Source: Nitrospirota bacterium
Lineage (GTDB): Bacteria > Nitrospirota > Thermodesulfovibrionia > Thermodesulfovibrionales > Magnetobacteriaceae
Length of the DNA: 39,434 nucleotides
Assembly (NCBI GenBank): GCA_015233895.1
Contig: JADFXG010000031.1
Location: forward strand, 1-39,434
Direction of reading: 5' to 3'
The position numbers were made by a program, and so were the translations under genes. Shown here in pieces: positions 14,670 through 24,000 of the stretch. The number at the start of each line of letters is the position of its first letter. The first letter of the stretch is position 1. Under the pieces are notes generated by a model that saw only the letters and a list, made by a program, of their open reading frames with translations, searched no databases and was not told the origin of the DNA.

Positions 14670-15481
14670 TGAGGTTGATAGGAAATATGGACACCAAAGT
14701 TTATGTAAATGTGTCAAAATGAAAGGATACCCAAGGGCATTAAACAAAGGAATTACGTTAGGAAACAGTAAAGTTAGCGATAGAAGGGAAAGTTTCGGTA
14801 TTAGAGGCAAGCCGTAGGTTATCGTTGTCAACCTTGACGTTGGGAAACTGGCTGAAGACTTATAAAAAAGGGGCACTAAAGGAAGCAGGGAAAACACAGA
14901 GGCCTCTGAGTGATTTAGAAATGGAAAACAGCAAGTTAAAGAAGGAGCTTTCAAAAGTAAAGAAGGAGCGAGAACTACTAAAAAAGCGGTCGCATACTTT
15001 GCTCCGGTACGCGATGATGAAAGAGATGCGACCTCGATACACAGTGCCATTTATGAGCCGGATTTTGGGCGTATCATCAAGCGGTTATTACGCGTGGTTG
15101 CACAGAGCAGCATCGAGACGTGTCCGGGAAGAAGTACGGCTGTGGAAATAGAGATAAGGGCTGCGCATAATCGTACCCGGCAAACGTACGGTTCCGAGCG
15201 GCTACAACGTGATCTTTCGGAACATGGTCTAAATATTGGTATTTGCTGTATCAAACGTATCCGCAAGAAACCTGGTATACGAAGTAAGCAAAAGAGGAGA
15301 TTTAAGGCTACGAGACCGACTCAAGGCATACGTTTCCTGTGGCAGATAACTACTTAATCAGCAATTTGAGGTAACGGCCCAGAATCAGGTCTGGTTAAGC
15401 GATATTACTTACATCCACTCAGAAGAATTGTGGTTGTACCTTGCAGGTCACAAGAATTTATTTAACGGCGAAATAGTAGGC
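14670..15481 (+). mobile_element. Decayed IS3-family element with broken orfA-orfB transposase
   Basis: The left end begins near TGAGG at 14670, followed by a GGACACC...GTGTCAAAATGA segment typical of IS3-group ends. OrfA homology runs ETVKLAIEGKVSVLEASRRL, then TLGNWLKTY and a coiled-coil region, with a TAG at 14759-14761 breaking its start. OrfB homology follows: RYTVPFMSRILGVSSSGYY, a shift near 15140, RAAHNRTRQTYGSERLQRDL, shifts near 15325 and 15350, then QNQVWLSDITYI (first DDE aspartate) and FNGEIVG. The rest of the DDE domain and the right end are missing. It cannot be active. It abuts the CRISPR array directly. Confidence 0.88.
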
Positions 15482-15611
15482 AACCCGCCTACCACCAACG
15501 GATGGTTTTTAAAAGTTGTTGGGAATTGTTATACTTAAAAACTGTGGCTTTCTTAAACAACATCCTTTTTTTTATGGATTATGATTGCAAAGTTAAAAGT
15601 GGCATTTGACA

Positions 15612-16409
15612 ATGGAATCAACTATACTCTATAGCATACGAATGAGGGCTGAACACCTTGCCCTCCACGTATCTGGTGCTGAGGACATTATGCCGGCAAA
15701 TGGACTTAAGACAGCTGCATCTTCGTTTATTAATCGCGCATTACACCATAATCCGGGGAAAATCGTCATAACAATAGAGAAACTTGAAACAGACCCAATC
15801 CGGCTGACACTGCTCCCGCTCGTCACTTGCAACGTAAAAAGTGTGAGAGAGGCTCATAATACTGTCAGAGCGCTTCTACGCGCCATTAACATCTGTGACG
15901 AGGCTGTTGATACCGCTTTTAGTGTTATTTTTAATGACAAAACCGCTGCTGGTGCCCACCTGATTGATGCCGATAGCGGAAAAGTGCTGCTTACAAATAA
16001 TTCCATGGCGCTGGTAAGAGTTTCCAGATTTGGTTTGCTTAACTCCATTATTGAAGAGCTACAACATAATCTGAATATACACGGACTTACTCACCACAGG
16101 GTCAAAGAGGCACTCTTGCTTGCCTCTAAGGTGTGCTCCTCTGATGCGGTTGCAGCAGAACTTTGTGTATCAGATGACCCGGAATATACAACCGGATACG
16201 TTGCATCTGAAAAATACGGCTACGTCAGACTCCCTGACATTAAAGAACCCTGTAATTCTCAAGGTGGCAGAGTTATATTTTTAAAACACGAGGCTTCCGT
16301 AAACAGCATAATAAAATACTTTGAAAAAACTCCGGTGTTGTTTGATACAATATCAGAGATGAAAGGAGTGATGGATTTAGATGAAATCACGGGCTCTTGT
16401 AATAGTTAA
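15612..16409 (+). CDS. bioW: 6-carboxyhexanoate-CoA ligase (pimeloyl-CoA synthetase)
   Basis: A 265-aa enzyme that makes pimeloyl-CoA from pimelate, CoA and ATP, the entry step to biotin in organisms that use free pimelate. It starts LYSIRMRAE and shows the family pattern: HVSGAED, LLRAINI, VRVSRFG, VKEALLLASKV, VAELCVSDDPEYTTGYVAS, KYGYVRLPDIKE, GGRVIFL and FEKTPVL. Length is normal for BioW. ATG 15612 is taken because the family starts just before YSIRMRA; no strong ribosome binding site is seen. No other bio gene lies in the window. It overlaps the next gene by 29 bases and heads a compact run of genes. Confidence 0.92.
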   Translation: MESTILYSIRMRAEHLALHVSGAEDIMPANGLKTAASSFINRALHHNPGKIVITIEKLETDPIRLTLLPLVTCNVKSVREAHNTVRALLRAINICDEAVDTAFSVIFNDKTAAGAHLIDADSGKVLLTNNSMALVRVSRFGLLNSIIEELQHNLNIHGLTHHRVKEALLLASKVCSSDAVAAELCVSDDPEYTTGYVASEKYGYVRLPDIKEPCNSQGGRVIFLKHEASVNSIIKYFEKTPVLFDTISEMKGVMDLDEITGSCNS

Positions 16410-17262
16410 CCCAATAGCAGGGTCATATACAAAGAAAAAGTACGATAGTTTATGTGCAGCGCTGACAGACGGGGGCATGGAGTTTGACATTTTTAGTACG
16501 CAGAAAAAAGGCGATGCTGAGATGCGGGCGCTTTCGGCGGTAAAGGAATCAACTCATTCGGTAATATTGGTCTGTGGCGGTGACGGTACGGCTAATGAGG
16601 TTGTAAATGCTGCAGCATTTTCCGATACTCCGGTTGGCTTTCTACCCTTTGGGCTAACAAACGTGATCTGCCGTGAGGTGGGAACTCAAAAGCCGATACC
16701 TGAGGCTATAAAAGTTATCCTTAACGGCACAGTTAAGAGCGTGGCACTGGGGAAAGTCACATCTATGGAGACCGAAAAACACAAATATTTTATTTCGATG
16801 GCTGGTTTTGGTTTTGACGGCAAGTCGGTTTTTGGGCTTAACAGGCGGCTGAAGGTGCGCTTTGGCATCTGGGCATACATATTTAGCGGACTTCAGAGTC
16901 TTTTAAACTATGTACCGGATGATATTGGGTTACGTGTAGAGGATTTTGTTTATGAGGCAACAAGTGTGATAGTAAGTAATGGTTCTCGTTATGGAGGCGA
17001 TTTCAGGATAGCTCCTGATGCCAATATTTTAAATGCTGCCCTTTATGCCAGCGTATTTAACGGACAGAACAGAGTGGAATTATTCAGGGATGTTATCAGT
17101 GTACTCAGTGGCCAGTCTTGCCGATGCCGCAATATTAAACACATCCAATGCCGGCATGTTACAATAGATACACCTGTACATGCGCAGATTGATGGTGATT
17201 ATCTTGGGAAAGGCACGTGGAAAGTGGAAACCGCAGGCAATGCCTTAAAGGTAATTTATTAA
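16381..17262 (+). CDS. Diacylglycerol/lipid kinase family protein
   Basis: A 293-aa protein of the DagK/YegS fold (catalytic domain of diacylglycerol and sphingosine kinases). It starts RALVIVNPIAG and has the nucleotide-binding motif GGDGT at 66-70, followed by TANEVVNA, LPFGLTNV in the place of LPLGTxND, a central GFDG and a C-terminal HAQIDGDYLG. It probably phosphorylates a lipid at the inner membrane. GLTNV instead of the common GTAND is a variant that could change substrate. The reading frame overlaps bioW by 29 bases and is followed after four bases by the glycosyltransferase. Confidence 0.85.
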   Translation: MKSRALVIVNPIAGSYTKKKYDSLCAALTDGGMEFDIFSTQKKGDAEMRALSAVKESTHSVILVCGGDGTANEVVNAAAFSDTPVGFLPFGLTNVICREVGTQKPIPEAIKVILNGTVKSVALGKVTSMETEKHKYFISMAGFGFDGKSVFGLNRRLKVRFGIWAYIFSGLQSLLNYVPDDIGLRVEDFVYEATSVIVSNGSRYGGDFRIAPDANILNAALYASVFNGQNRVELFRDVISVLSGQSCRCRNIKHIQCRHVTIDTPVHAQIDGDYLGKGTWKVETAGNALKVIY

Positions 17263-17266
17263 AGCA

Positions 17267-17965
17267 GTGAAAAAAACACTAATCATAATACCAGCCTATA
17301 ACGAGGAAAAAAACATTGGTGCAGTGTTAGACGGCATCAGGGATTCACAGCCTGACATAGATGTTGTAGTGGTAAATGATGGCTCTTCAGATCAAACCGG
17401 AGAGGTAGCCCGAAGCCGCACAGTAACGGTGTTAAATCACACGTTTAACCTTGGCTACGGAGGAGCGTTGCAAACGGGTTTCAGGTTTGCGCTTTCAAAA
17501 CGCTATGAGTATGTTGTCACTATGGATGGCGATGGCCAACATGACAGCTCTTCAATTAAAAATCTCTTTGAGGCACAAGTGGCAACAGGGGCAAATGTAG
17601 TACTGGGAACGAGGTTTTTATCCAAAGGTTATGAGATGGGAGCTGTACGCAGCCTTGGAGTGGCACTATTTAGATACATAACGCGCCTCTACACTGGTAT
17701 AAAATTTACAGACCCGACAAGCGGTTTTCAGCTTTTGGATAAATCCGTGTTTTCCTACCTTTCTAAAGGTGATAACTACCCGATGGATTATCCCGATGCT
17801 AACACCATAATACTGCTTCACAGGAAAAAGTTCAAAGTGGTGGAGGCACAGGTCAACATGTTTCAGCGCCGTGAGGGTACATCTATGCACAGCGGGCTCA
17901 AGCCGATAGGATATGTTATGAAGATGATGCTTGCCATCATAATGGTAGTCCTCAGGAGGGATTAA
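17267..17965 (+). CDS. GT2 glycosyltransferase, polyprenyl-phosphate type
   Basis: A 232-aa GT-A fold enzyme similar to dolichyl/undecaprenyl-phosphate sugar transferases. The N-terminus IIIPAYNEEKNIG and VVVNDGSSD bind the nucleotide sugar; MDGDGQHD (86-93) is the metal-binding DxD; GTRFLSKGYEMG and TDPTSGFQLL follow as usual for the family. It lacks the C-terminal membrane helices seen in some relatives. Start is GTG 17267. Its stop overlaps the DUF2304 start (TAATG), and GT2-DUF2304 pairs are a recurrent arrangement in cell-envelope glycan loci. The donor sugar and acceptor are not readable. Confidence 0.87.
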   Translation: MKKTLIIIPAYNEEKNIGAVLDGIRDSQPDIDVVVVNDGSSDQTGEVARSRTVTVLNHTFNLGYGGALQTGFRFALSKRYEYVVTMDGDGQHDSSSIKNLFEAQVATGANVVLGTRFLSKGYEMGAVRSLGVALFRYITRLYTGIKFTDPTSGFQLLDKSVFSYLSKGDNYPMDYPDANTIILLHRKKFKVVEAQVNMFQRREGTSMHSGLKPIGYVMKMMLAIIMVVLRRD

Positions 17966-18324
17966 TGTCAACAGGTTCAAGGCTATTAATTGTGGTTTTG
18001 GGGGTTATCCTTTTTGCAATAATATTTGAACTGGTGCGCAGAAGAAAGTTCAGGGAAGAGCATTCGCTTTTATGGTTTGTCGTCAGCATCTGTATTATAA
18101 GCGGCGCTTTTTTGGATGATGTTGTAAACCGAATGGCCATGCTCCTTGGCGTTGGATATCCGCCTGTCATAGTGCTTGTGTTTTTAACTGTTTTACTTAT
18201 CCTGTCACTTATGTACTTTTCGATAATTATATCCGACCTGAAAGGAAAAATTAAGGAGTTAAACCAGAAAATTGCCTTTCTTGAATATGAGATAAGTAAT
18301 ACTGGCCGGGAACTTAAAAAATGA
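17965..18324 (+). CDS. DUF2304 small membrane protein
   Basis: A 119-aa protein with three hydrophobic helices (~6-24, ~34-52, ~68-90) and a coiled C-terminal tail (KGKIKELNQKIAFLEYEI). The sequence LVRRRKFREEHSLLWF is characteristic of DUF2304. The family commonly accompanies GT2 enzymes that make lipid-linked sugars and is thought to assist them in the membrane; that role is inferred. It is translationally coupled to the GT2 gene upstream and overlaps the restriction-modification gene downstream by four bases (ATGA). Confidence 0.85.
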   Translation: MSTGSRLLIVVLGVILFAIIFELVRRRKFREEHSLLWFVVSICIISGAFLDDVVNRMAMLLGVGYPPVIVLVFLTVLLILSLMYFSIIISDLKGKIKELNQKIAFLEYEISNTGRELKK

Positions 18325-21300
18325 CAGATGATGTAAGAATTTTATATATAAATAATCAAAGCCTGTTTTCCAATAATTATCTTAAATTCCGTTTACAAAA
18401 ACTGGACTTATGGAAAACTCAGGAAAGGAAAGCTCAGAACGTATTTGAAAACATACAAGCATATTATTACGATATGATTGCGCTAAGTCCCGGACCTGGC
18501 AGAGAGTCCGAGCTTGAGGATAAATTTATCAGACCTGTTTTATCCGCTCTGGGTTTTAAGTATTCCGTAGAGCCTGTTACAGAGAGAGGATACAAGGCAA
18601 AAAAAAGACCCGATTATGCGTTATTTAAAGATTCTGAATCACTTGAATCGGCAAGCGCAGATAAAAATAATCCGAGAAAATTCTTTTCTAATGCACTGAC
18701 CATAGTTGAGGCAAAGTACTGGGGACGGCGTCTTAACGACATGGATAAAACTGACAGCCTTGACAGCAGAGACCCAACTGCTCAAGCTGTAAAATACCTT
18801 GAAGACGTCCATTATCACAGCGAGGGCAGAATAAACTGGGCAATACTTACAAACGGCAAACTGTGGCGGCTGTTTTATTACAGGGCAAGTTCAAAGTCGG
18901 GGAATTTTTATGAAGTTGACCTTGAAAAAATAATCACTAACAACGATATTAGCAGCTTTCTATACTTTTACTTGTTCTTTTCAAAAGATGCCTTCATTGA
19001 GGATTCCACTACTGGGAAATCATGGCTTGATCTGCATCTTAAAAGCTCTGAGGATTATGCCGTCAGAGTCAGCGAAAAACTCAAATTTTTAATTTTTGAT
19101 AAAATATTTGAGACTCTTGCAGAGGGTTTTCTCCATTACAGAAAGACAGAGCTTTTCATAACTGTTGAGACCGAGGAGTCTAAGAAAAAGATGTTTAAAG
19201 GATGTCTCACTTTTTTGTACCGCCTGCTGTTTTTACTCTATGCGGAAAGCCGCAATCTTCTGCCCATGGATAACGACAGTTACAGAGGGGTCAGCCTGAG
19301 CGCTTTAAAAGGAGACATTGTAAGTGACATTTCCAAGCATGGCATTGGTGGGATGAGTAAAAGGTTGTTCAAGTATTGGGCACGGCTTGAGGGTCTTTTT
19401 AGTATAATCTCAAAAGGTGAGCCTGCTATGAATTTGCCAGTGTATAATGGCGGTTTGTTTGAAGTTTCAGAAGATAATATTTTAAAAGACCACAGAATAC
19501 CTGACCCTTTTATAGCTGAGGTGGTAGAGCTTCTTACTGTGGACACAGATGATGAGCACTCAGTTGACTCAACATCATTTATAGATTATTCCTCACTTGG
19601 GGTACGGCATCTGGGTGATATATATGAGGGGCTTTTGGAGTTTCATCTGCAGATAGCCGGGGAGGCGGTAGCAGAGGCGAAAGAAAAAGGGAAATCGGTA
19701 TGGAAAAAAGTTTCTGAGCTAAAATCTGGTATAAAAACAGGGAAAAGAAAGGAAACAGGAGACGCTTATATAGAAAACTCTAAACATGAGCGGAAAACAA
19801 GCGGTTCATACTATACGCCGCCTTATATCGTTGAGTACATTGTTAAAAACACGGTCGGCCAGGTGCTTGATGAGAAATTTATGAAAGCCGGTAACCTGAT
19901 ATCTGAACTAAGTGCTGTCAAAAGTTTAATAAAGAAACAGAAATCCACATCCTCGATACAAAACTATGCTGCTGAAATAAAAAGACTGGAGGATGCCGTA
20001 TTTGAGACCGTGTTTGATATAAGGGTGCTTGATCCGGCGATTGGAAGTGGCCACTTTCTTGTGCACACTGTTGATTTTATATCTGACAGGATAGCAGCTT
20101 TTCTTTCAAAGCATCCGGAAAATCCTGTGATTAACAGAATTTACTCACTTAAAAGAGAAATAATGGAGGAAATTGCACGCCAGGGAGTCAGAATTGATGA
20201 AAACAAACTGACGGAAACAAGCCTTATAAAACGTGTTGTGCTGAAGCGCTGTATATACGGTGTGGACTTAAATGACATGGCTGTGGAATTGGCTAAGCTT
20301 TCTCTTTGGCTTGATTCTTTTACATCAGGTGCGCCACTTTCTTTTTTAGATCACCATTTAAAGTGCGGCAACAGCCTGATAGGCGTTATGGACATATCCA
20401 GTGTTGTGCTGCCCAACTCTGAGGCATTCTCAAAAGTGCAGCGTGCCCTGTCCTTTATGATTCAGGTATCGGAGTTAACCGATGCAACAGTAGATGAGAC
20501 TCAAAAGAGTAAAAAATTCTTTAAAGAAGCTGACAGTGAGCTTGCTCCAATACGCAGAAGATTTGACGTCCATATTGCTAAACATTTTATGGTTACCGGA
20601 AATAATATAAGCCGGCTTGAGCGTTTAGCCTCCACACTGGATTTTGACAATGAACCTTATCCTGAGGTTGTTAAGGCATGTAAGGACGCACTTTTGATAG
20701 CAAAAGAGAAACGTTTTTTCCACTGGAAACTGGAGTTTCCTGAGGTTTTCTATTCAAATGCCGGTGAGCTCACAAATCCCGGTTTTGATTGTGTTATTGG
20801 AAATCCGCCGTATATAAACATTATGTTTATAAAAGACAATGAAATAGATTTTTTTAAGAAAACCTATATGGTTTTAAGAAGACGATTTGACCTTTATACA
20901 TTATTCAGTGAGCGTTCATTATATTTACTGAAGACTTTAGGCTATCATGCGTTCATTGTTCCAAATAAAATACTAAGTGAAACCTATGCCTCATCTTTAA
21001 GAAAACTGTTCCTTGAAAAAGTTAAAATAAATTATATTTTGGATGTAAGTGAACTCAACATATTTCCTGAAGCTGCAGTAAAGCCAATAGTTTATGTTAT
21101 AGAAAACAGGGCTGTTCCGGAAAACAAAATTGAAATTGAAACTCCGTTTAAAGATGATGTTTCAAATTTAAAGAAAAATCAAATTCCGCAAAATGATTTC
21201 TTGAATATTCCAGAGTTTAGAATAAGATTAAATTGGACAGAGACAATTAAAAACATAATACATAAAATTGATAAAACATCATTTCCGGCATCGAGAATTC

Positions 21301-22439
21301 TTTATGTAAGTTGGGGGGCTCAACCAGGATTTGTAGATAGATTTTTTTATGAAGGAATCGAACCCGAATGTGAAAATCCTGCCGGTAAATGTGAAGCCAA
21401 GCATTGCTTTTCAAAAAGGGGACTTTGTAAACCATTAGTAAAAGGAAGCTCCGTTGAAAGATATGGCATTATATATGAAAATTTACATATTATTTACGAT
21501 ACGCAAGCTCTGCACAGACCTGCCTTTCCAGGACTGTTTGAAAACGAAAAAATAATCAGCAGTAAAGTTACAGGGAAAAAAGGAATTGTTTCAGCATATG
21601 ACGATAGCAGGTTCTATACTGATGATTCTTTGGTAAATTGCATTTTAAAATATCATCTGAAAGACATTGACTCCGGTATCCTAAGAGAACGAGGCATAAG
21701 ATTCAGCGATGAGCAACGAGTGGAAAACGAAAAAAACAACAAAGTATATGACAGGGATTCGATAATTTACGAAAAAGATTTTTTAGAAAGTAAGGATTTT
21801 AGCTTATTTTTCTTGCTTTCACTTTTTAACTCTTCACTGATAGGATTCTATTATTTAAACTACGTAAGTGGTGAGCTAAACGTTTTTCCAGAGCATGTAA
21901 GAACATTACCGGTTAGTCATATATCGTTTACTACTGAGCCTGAGATAAGAAGTAAAATGCTAATTAATTTAACAACATTATATAATCAGAGAAAGTATAA
22001 AGAACTATCAGAGATAACAGACAATGAACTATCCTCACGCCGTAACGACACGATTCATGACCTGTTAGCATATCTTGCAAAACAGATGGTGGAAATGAAT
22101 AAGGAAAAGAATGCAGAAAAGAAGGGATTTTTGAAATGGTTTGAGCGTGAAATCAAAGGACATATAGCTGAGCTAACCGGTAAAAGTTTGATAAGGCAGT
22201 ATAATGACCATAAATTTGAAGAGATAATTGAAATACTCAGGAAAAACAAAATCAGGATTAAAATCAATCCTTCAAACAGAAAAATTCAAAACATGCTTGA
22301 AGCGGAGTTTACTAATAGCAACGCAATAATTGCTCCTCTGCAAACAAAAATAAACGAAACCGACAAACTGATAGACAGTATCATTTATAAACTTTACGAT
22401 CTGACAGATGAGGAAATAAAAATTATCGAGAGCAGTTAA
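18321..22439 (+). CDS. Type IIG-like restriction-modification protein (Eco57I-type)
   Basis: A 1372-aa single-chain enzyme expected to cut and methylate DNA. An N-terminal PD-(D/E)xK nuclease is visible as Asp98 (RPDYALF) and Glu130-x-Lys132 (IVEAKYW). A helical region leads to the N6-adenine methyltransferase: SGSYYTPPYIVEYIV, motif I DPAIGSGHF (571-579), and motif IV NPPY at 828-831. The C-terminal ~450 residues, including a Cys/His-rich stretch (CENPAGKCEAKHC), would form the target-recognition part. No separate specificity or restriction subunit lies nearby. The ATG overlaps the DUF2304 stop, so a defence gene is coupled to an envelope-glycan gene. The recognition site cannot be predicted by eye. 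Confidence 0.88.
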   Translation: MTDDVRILYINNQSLFSNNYLKFRLQKLDLWKTQERKAQNVFENIQAYYYDMIALSPGPGRESELEDKFIRPVLSALGFKYSVEPVTERGYKAKKRPDYALFKDSESLESASADKNNPRKFFSNALTIVEAKYWGRRLNDMDKTDSLDSRDPTAQAVKYLEDVHYHSEGRINWAILTNGKLWRLFYYRASSKSGNFYEVDLEKIITNNDISSFLYFYLFFSKDAFIEDSTTGKSWLDLHLKSSEDYAVRVSEKLKFLIFDKIFETLAEGFLHYRKTELFITVETEESKKKMFKGCLTFLYRLLFLLYAESRNLLPMDNDSYRGVSLSALKGDIVSDISKHGIGGMSKRLFKYWARLEGLFSIISKGEPAMNLPVYNGGLFEVSEDNILKDHRIPDPFIAEVVELLTVDTDDEHSVDSTSFIDYSSLGVRHLGDIYEGLLEFHLQIAGEAVAEAKEKGKSVWKKVSELKSGIKTGKRKETGDAYIENSKHERKTSGSYYTPPYIVEYIVKNTVGQVLDEKFMKAGNLISELSAVKSLIKKQKSTSSIQNYAAEIKRLEDAVFETVFDIRVLDPAIGSGHFLVHTVDFISDRIAAFLSKHPENPVINRIYSLKREIMEEIARQGVRIDENKLTETSLIKRVVLKRCIYGVDLNDMAVELAKLSLWLDSFTSGAPLSFLDHHLKCGNSLIGVMDISSVVLPNSEAFSKVQRALSFMIQVSELTDATVDETQKSKKFFKEADSELAPIRRRFDVHIAKHFMVTGNNISRLERLASTLDFDNEPYPEVVKACKDALLIAKEKRFFHWKLEFPEVFYSNAGELTNPGFDCVIGNPPYINIMFIKDNEIDFFKKTYMVLRRRFDLYTLFSERSLYLLKTLGYHAFIVPNKILSETYASSLRKLFLEKVKINYILDVSELNIFPEAAVKPIVYVIENRAVPENKIEIETPFKDDVSNLKKNQIPQNDFLNIPEFRIRLNWTETIKNIIHKIDKTSFPASRILYVSWGAQPGFVDRFFYEGIEPECENPAGKCEAKHCFSKRGLCKPLVKGSSVERYGIIYENLHIIYDTQALHRPAFPGLFENEKIISSKVTGKKGIVSAYDDSRFYTDDSLVNCILKYHLKDIDSGILRERGIRFSDEQRVENEKNNKVYDRDSIIYEKDFLESKDFSLFFLLSLFNSSLIGFYYLNYVSGELNVFPEHVRTLPVSHISFTTEPEIRSKMLINLTTLYNQRKYKELSEITDNELSSRRNDTIHDLLAYLAKQMVEMNKEKNAEKKGFLKWFEREIKGHIAELTGKSLIRQYNDHKFEEIIEILRKNKIRIKINPSNRKIQNMLEAEFTNSNAIIAPLQTKINETDKLIDSIIYKLYDLTDEEIKIIESS

Positions 22440-22456
22440 CTGTTCCTTACCGACTC

Positions 22457-22483
22457 TATAATTTCGTAAAATTTAGCTATAAT
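22457..22483 (+). promoter_or_regulatory. Possible promoter region for HD-GYP gene
   Basis: Two TATAAT hexamers (22457-22462 and 22478-22483) occur in the 116-base gap before the HD-GYP gene. Neither has a convincing TTGACA-like partner at 16-18 bases, so this is only a candidate. Confidence 0.3.
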
Positions 22484-22555
22484 AAAGTTTTTAGTGGAAT
22501 TTTTTGTTACAATCAATTACAATTACGCAGAGGCAGTTAATAAAAACAGGCGGAT

Positions 22556-23977
22556 ATGAGAAAGACAACTAAGATAAGTTATGCAACCGGGTTGCCGGGG
22601 AGCATTAGTTCTACGGCAGGGTGGTCTGATTTGTCGGAGCTTGATAACAGGTATCAGGCGATATTCAATACGGTAAGCGATGCTATATTTGTCTATGATG
22701 CCGTAATAGGTAAATTAACAGACGTTAACGACAAAGTTAAGGAATTATACGGCTACAGCCCAGAGGAGGCAATAAGCGTAAACCTTCAGGCGATAAGTGT
22801 CGGAGAGCCGCCATATGATTCTCAAAGGGCCGAGGAGCTAAAAGGATTGGCTTTGAATGGCGTTCCACAGAAATTTCAATGGCTCTCTCATGACCGTCTT
22901 GGAAATAGCTTTTGGGCTGAGATTAACCTTAAACTCATAACCATAAACAAGAGGAATTGTCTTATTGCTGTGGTGAAAGACATATCTCAAAGGCGAAGCC
23001 TTGAAGAGACAGGCAAGCGTTATGAGTTCATTGTAAACACATCCAAAGAGTTTATGACTTTAATAAACAGAAACTATATTTATGATGTGATAAATGCCTC
23101 CTATGGCAGGGCACACGGGAAAACCCCTCAAAATGTTATAGGTAAAAGCGTCCGTAAAGTCTGGGGAGCTGATGTGTTTAATACTGTGATAAAAAAGCAT
23201 CTGGATAAGTGTTTTGCCGGTGAGGAGGTAAACTATCAGTCATGGTTTAATTTCCACACGCTTGGCCCCAGATTTCTTGACGTAACCTACTATCCATACT
23301 ACAACCTCAACGGCCAGGTAACTCACGCAGTTGTTGTAAGCAGAGACATAACCGCTCACCAACAAGCTGAGGACATATTAGCAGAGGCATCAGATAATTT
23401 GAAAAAAACAGTAAACGGTGCGATAAAGGCTATTTCACTTATGATAGAGATGCGTGACCCCTACACGGCAGGACATCAGCGCAGGGTGTCTGACCTTGCT
23501 ATGGAAATAGCAAAAGTGCTAAAGCTAAGCGATCATCAGGTAGAAGGCATTCGTATAACCGGTTTTCTGCACGATATAGGAAAGATAGTAGTGCCCGCCG
23601 AAATCCTTTCTAAACCTACAAAATTAAACGATTACGAACTTAACATTATAAAAATGCACTCACAAGTGGGTGCTGATATTTTACAGGGAATAGAATTCCC
23701 GTGGCCGGTTGCAAAAACCGTGCTTGAACACCATGAGAGGCTTGATGGCTCAGGGTATCCGATGGGGTTAAGGGGAAACGATATCTGTCTTGAAGCTAAA
23801 ATAGTAGCTGTTGCCGATGTTGTAGAATCAATAGCTTCTCACAGACCATATCGGGCGGCTCTTGGAATTATAAGAGCTCTTGATGAAATCTCAGCCGGTA
23901 GAGGTATCCTCTACGAACCTAAAGTCGTTGATGTATGTACTAAGCTCTTTAGAAGCCACAAATTCAGATTTGACTGA
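22556..23977 (+). CDS. PAS-PAS-HD-GYP cyclic-di-GMP phosphodiesterase
   Basis: A 473-aa cytoplasmic signalling enzyme. Two PAS sensor domains (~28-145 with YQAIFNTVSDAIFVYD, and ~150-275 ending VVVSRDIT) precede an HD-GYP domain (~285-473). Catalytic features are HD at 339-340 (FLHDIGK), HHERLDGSGYP with GYP at 400-402, and VADVVES. It should hydrolyse c-di-GMP in response to a signal sensed by PAS. There is no membrane segment or receiver domain. The second PAS (NASYGRAHGKTPQNVIGKS) is the form that often binds a small ligand. It ends 23 bases from a convergent chemoreceptor gene; the two may share a role in motility or surface behaviour. Confidence 0.92.
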   Translation: MRKTTKISYATGLPGSISSTAGWSDLSELDNRYQAIFNTVSDAIFVYDAVIGKLTDVNDKVKELYGYSPEEAISVNLQAISVGEPPYDSQRAEELKGLALNGVPQKFQWLSHDRLGNSFWAEINLKLITINKRNCLIAVVKDISQRRSLEETGKRYEFIVNTSKEFMTLINRNYIYDVINASYGRAHGKTPQNVIGKSVRKVWGADVFNTVIKKHLDKCFAGEEVNYQSWFNFHTLGPRFLDVTYYPYYNLNGQVTHAVVVSRDITAHQQAEDILAEASDNLKKTVNGAIKAISLMIEMRDPYTAGHQRRVSDLAMEIAKVLKLSDHQVEGIRITGFLHDIGKIVVPAEILSKPTKLNDYELNIIKMHSQVGADILQGIEFPWPVAKTVLEHHERLDGSGYPMGLRGNDICLEAKIVAVADVVESIASHRPYRAALGIIRALDEISAGRGILYEPKVVDVCTKLFRSHKFRFD

Positions 23978-24000
23978 AACCAGATCTTCTATCTAATTAA

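Noticed and set aside
14559-15050. Minus-strand 163-aa frame
   Set aside because: It spans the CRISPR end and the IS orfA on the opposite strand; the repeat reads as a typical artefact (VSIHAPAWGA).
15511-15526. Near match AAAAGTTGTTGG(G)AAT to the window end (39420-39434)
   Set aside because: Too short and lacks flanking similarity; probably chance.
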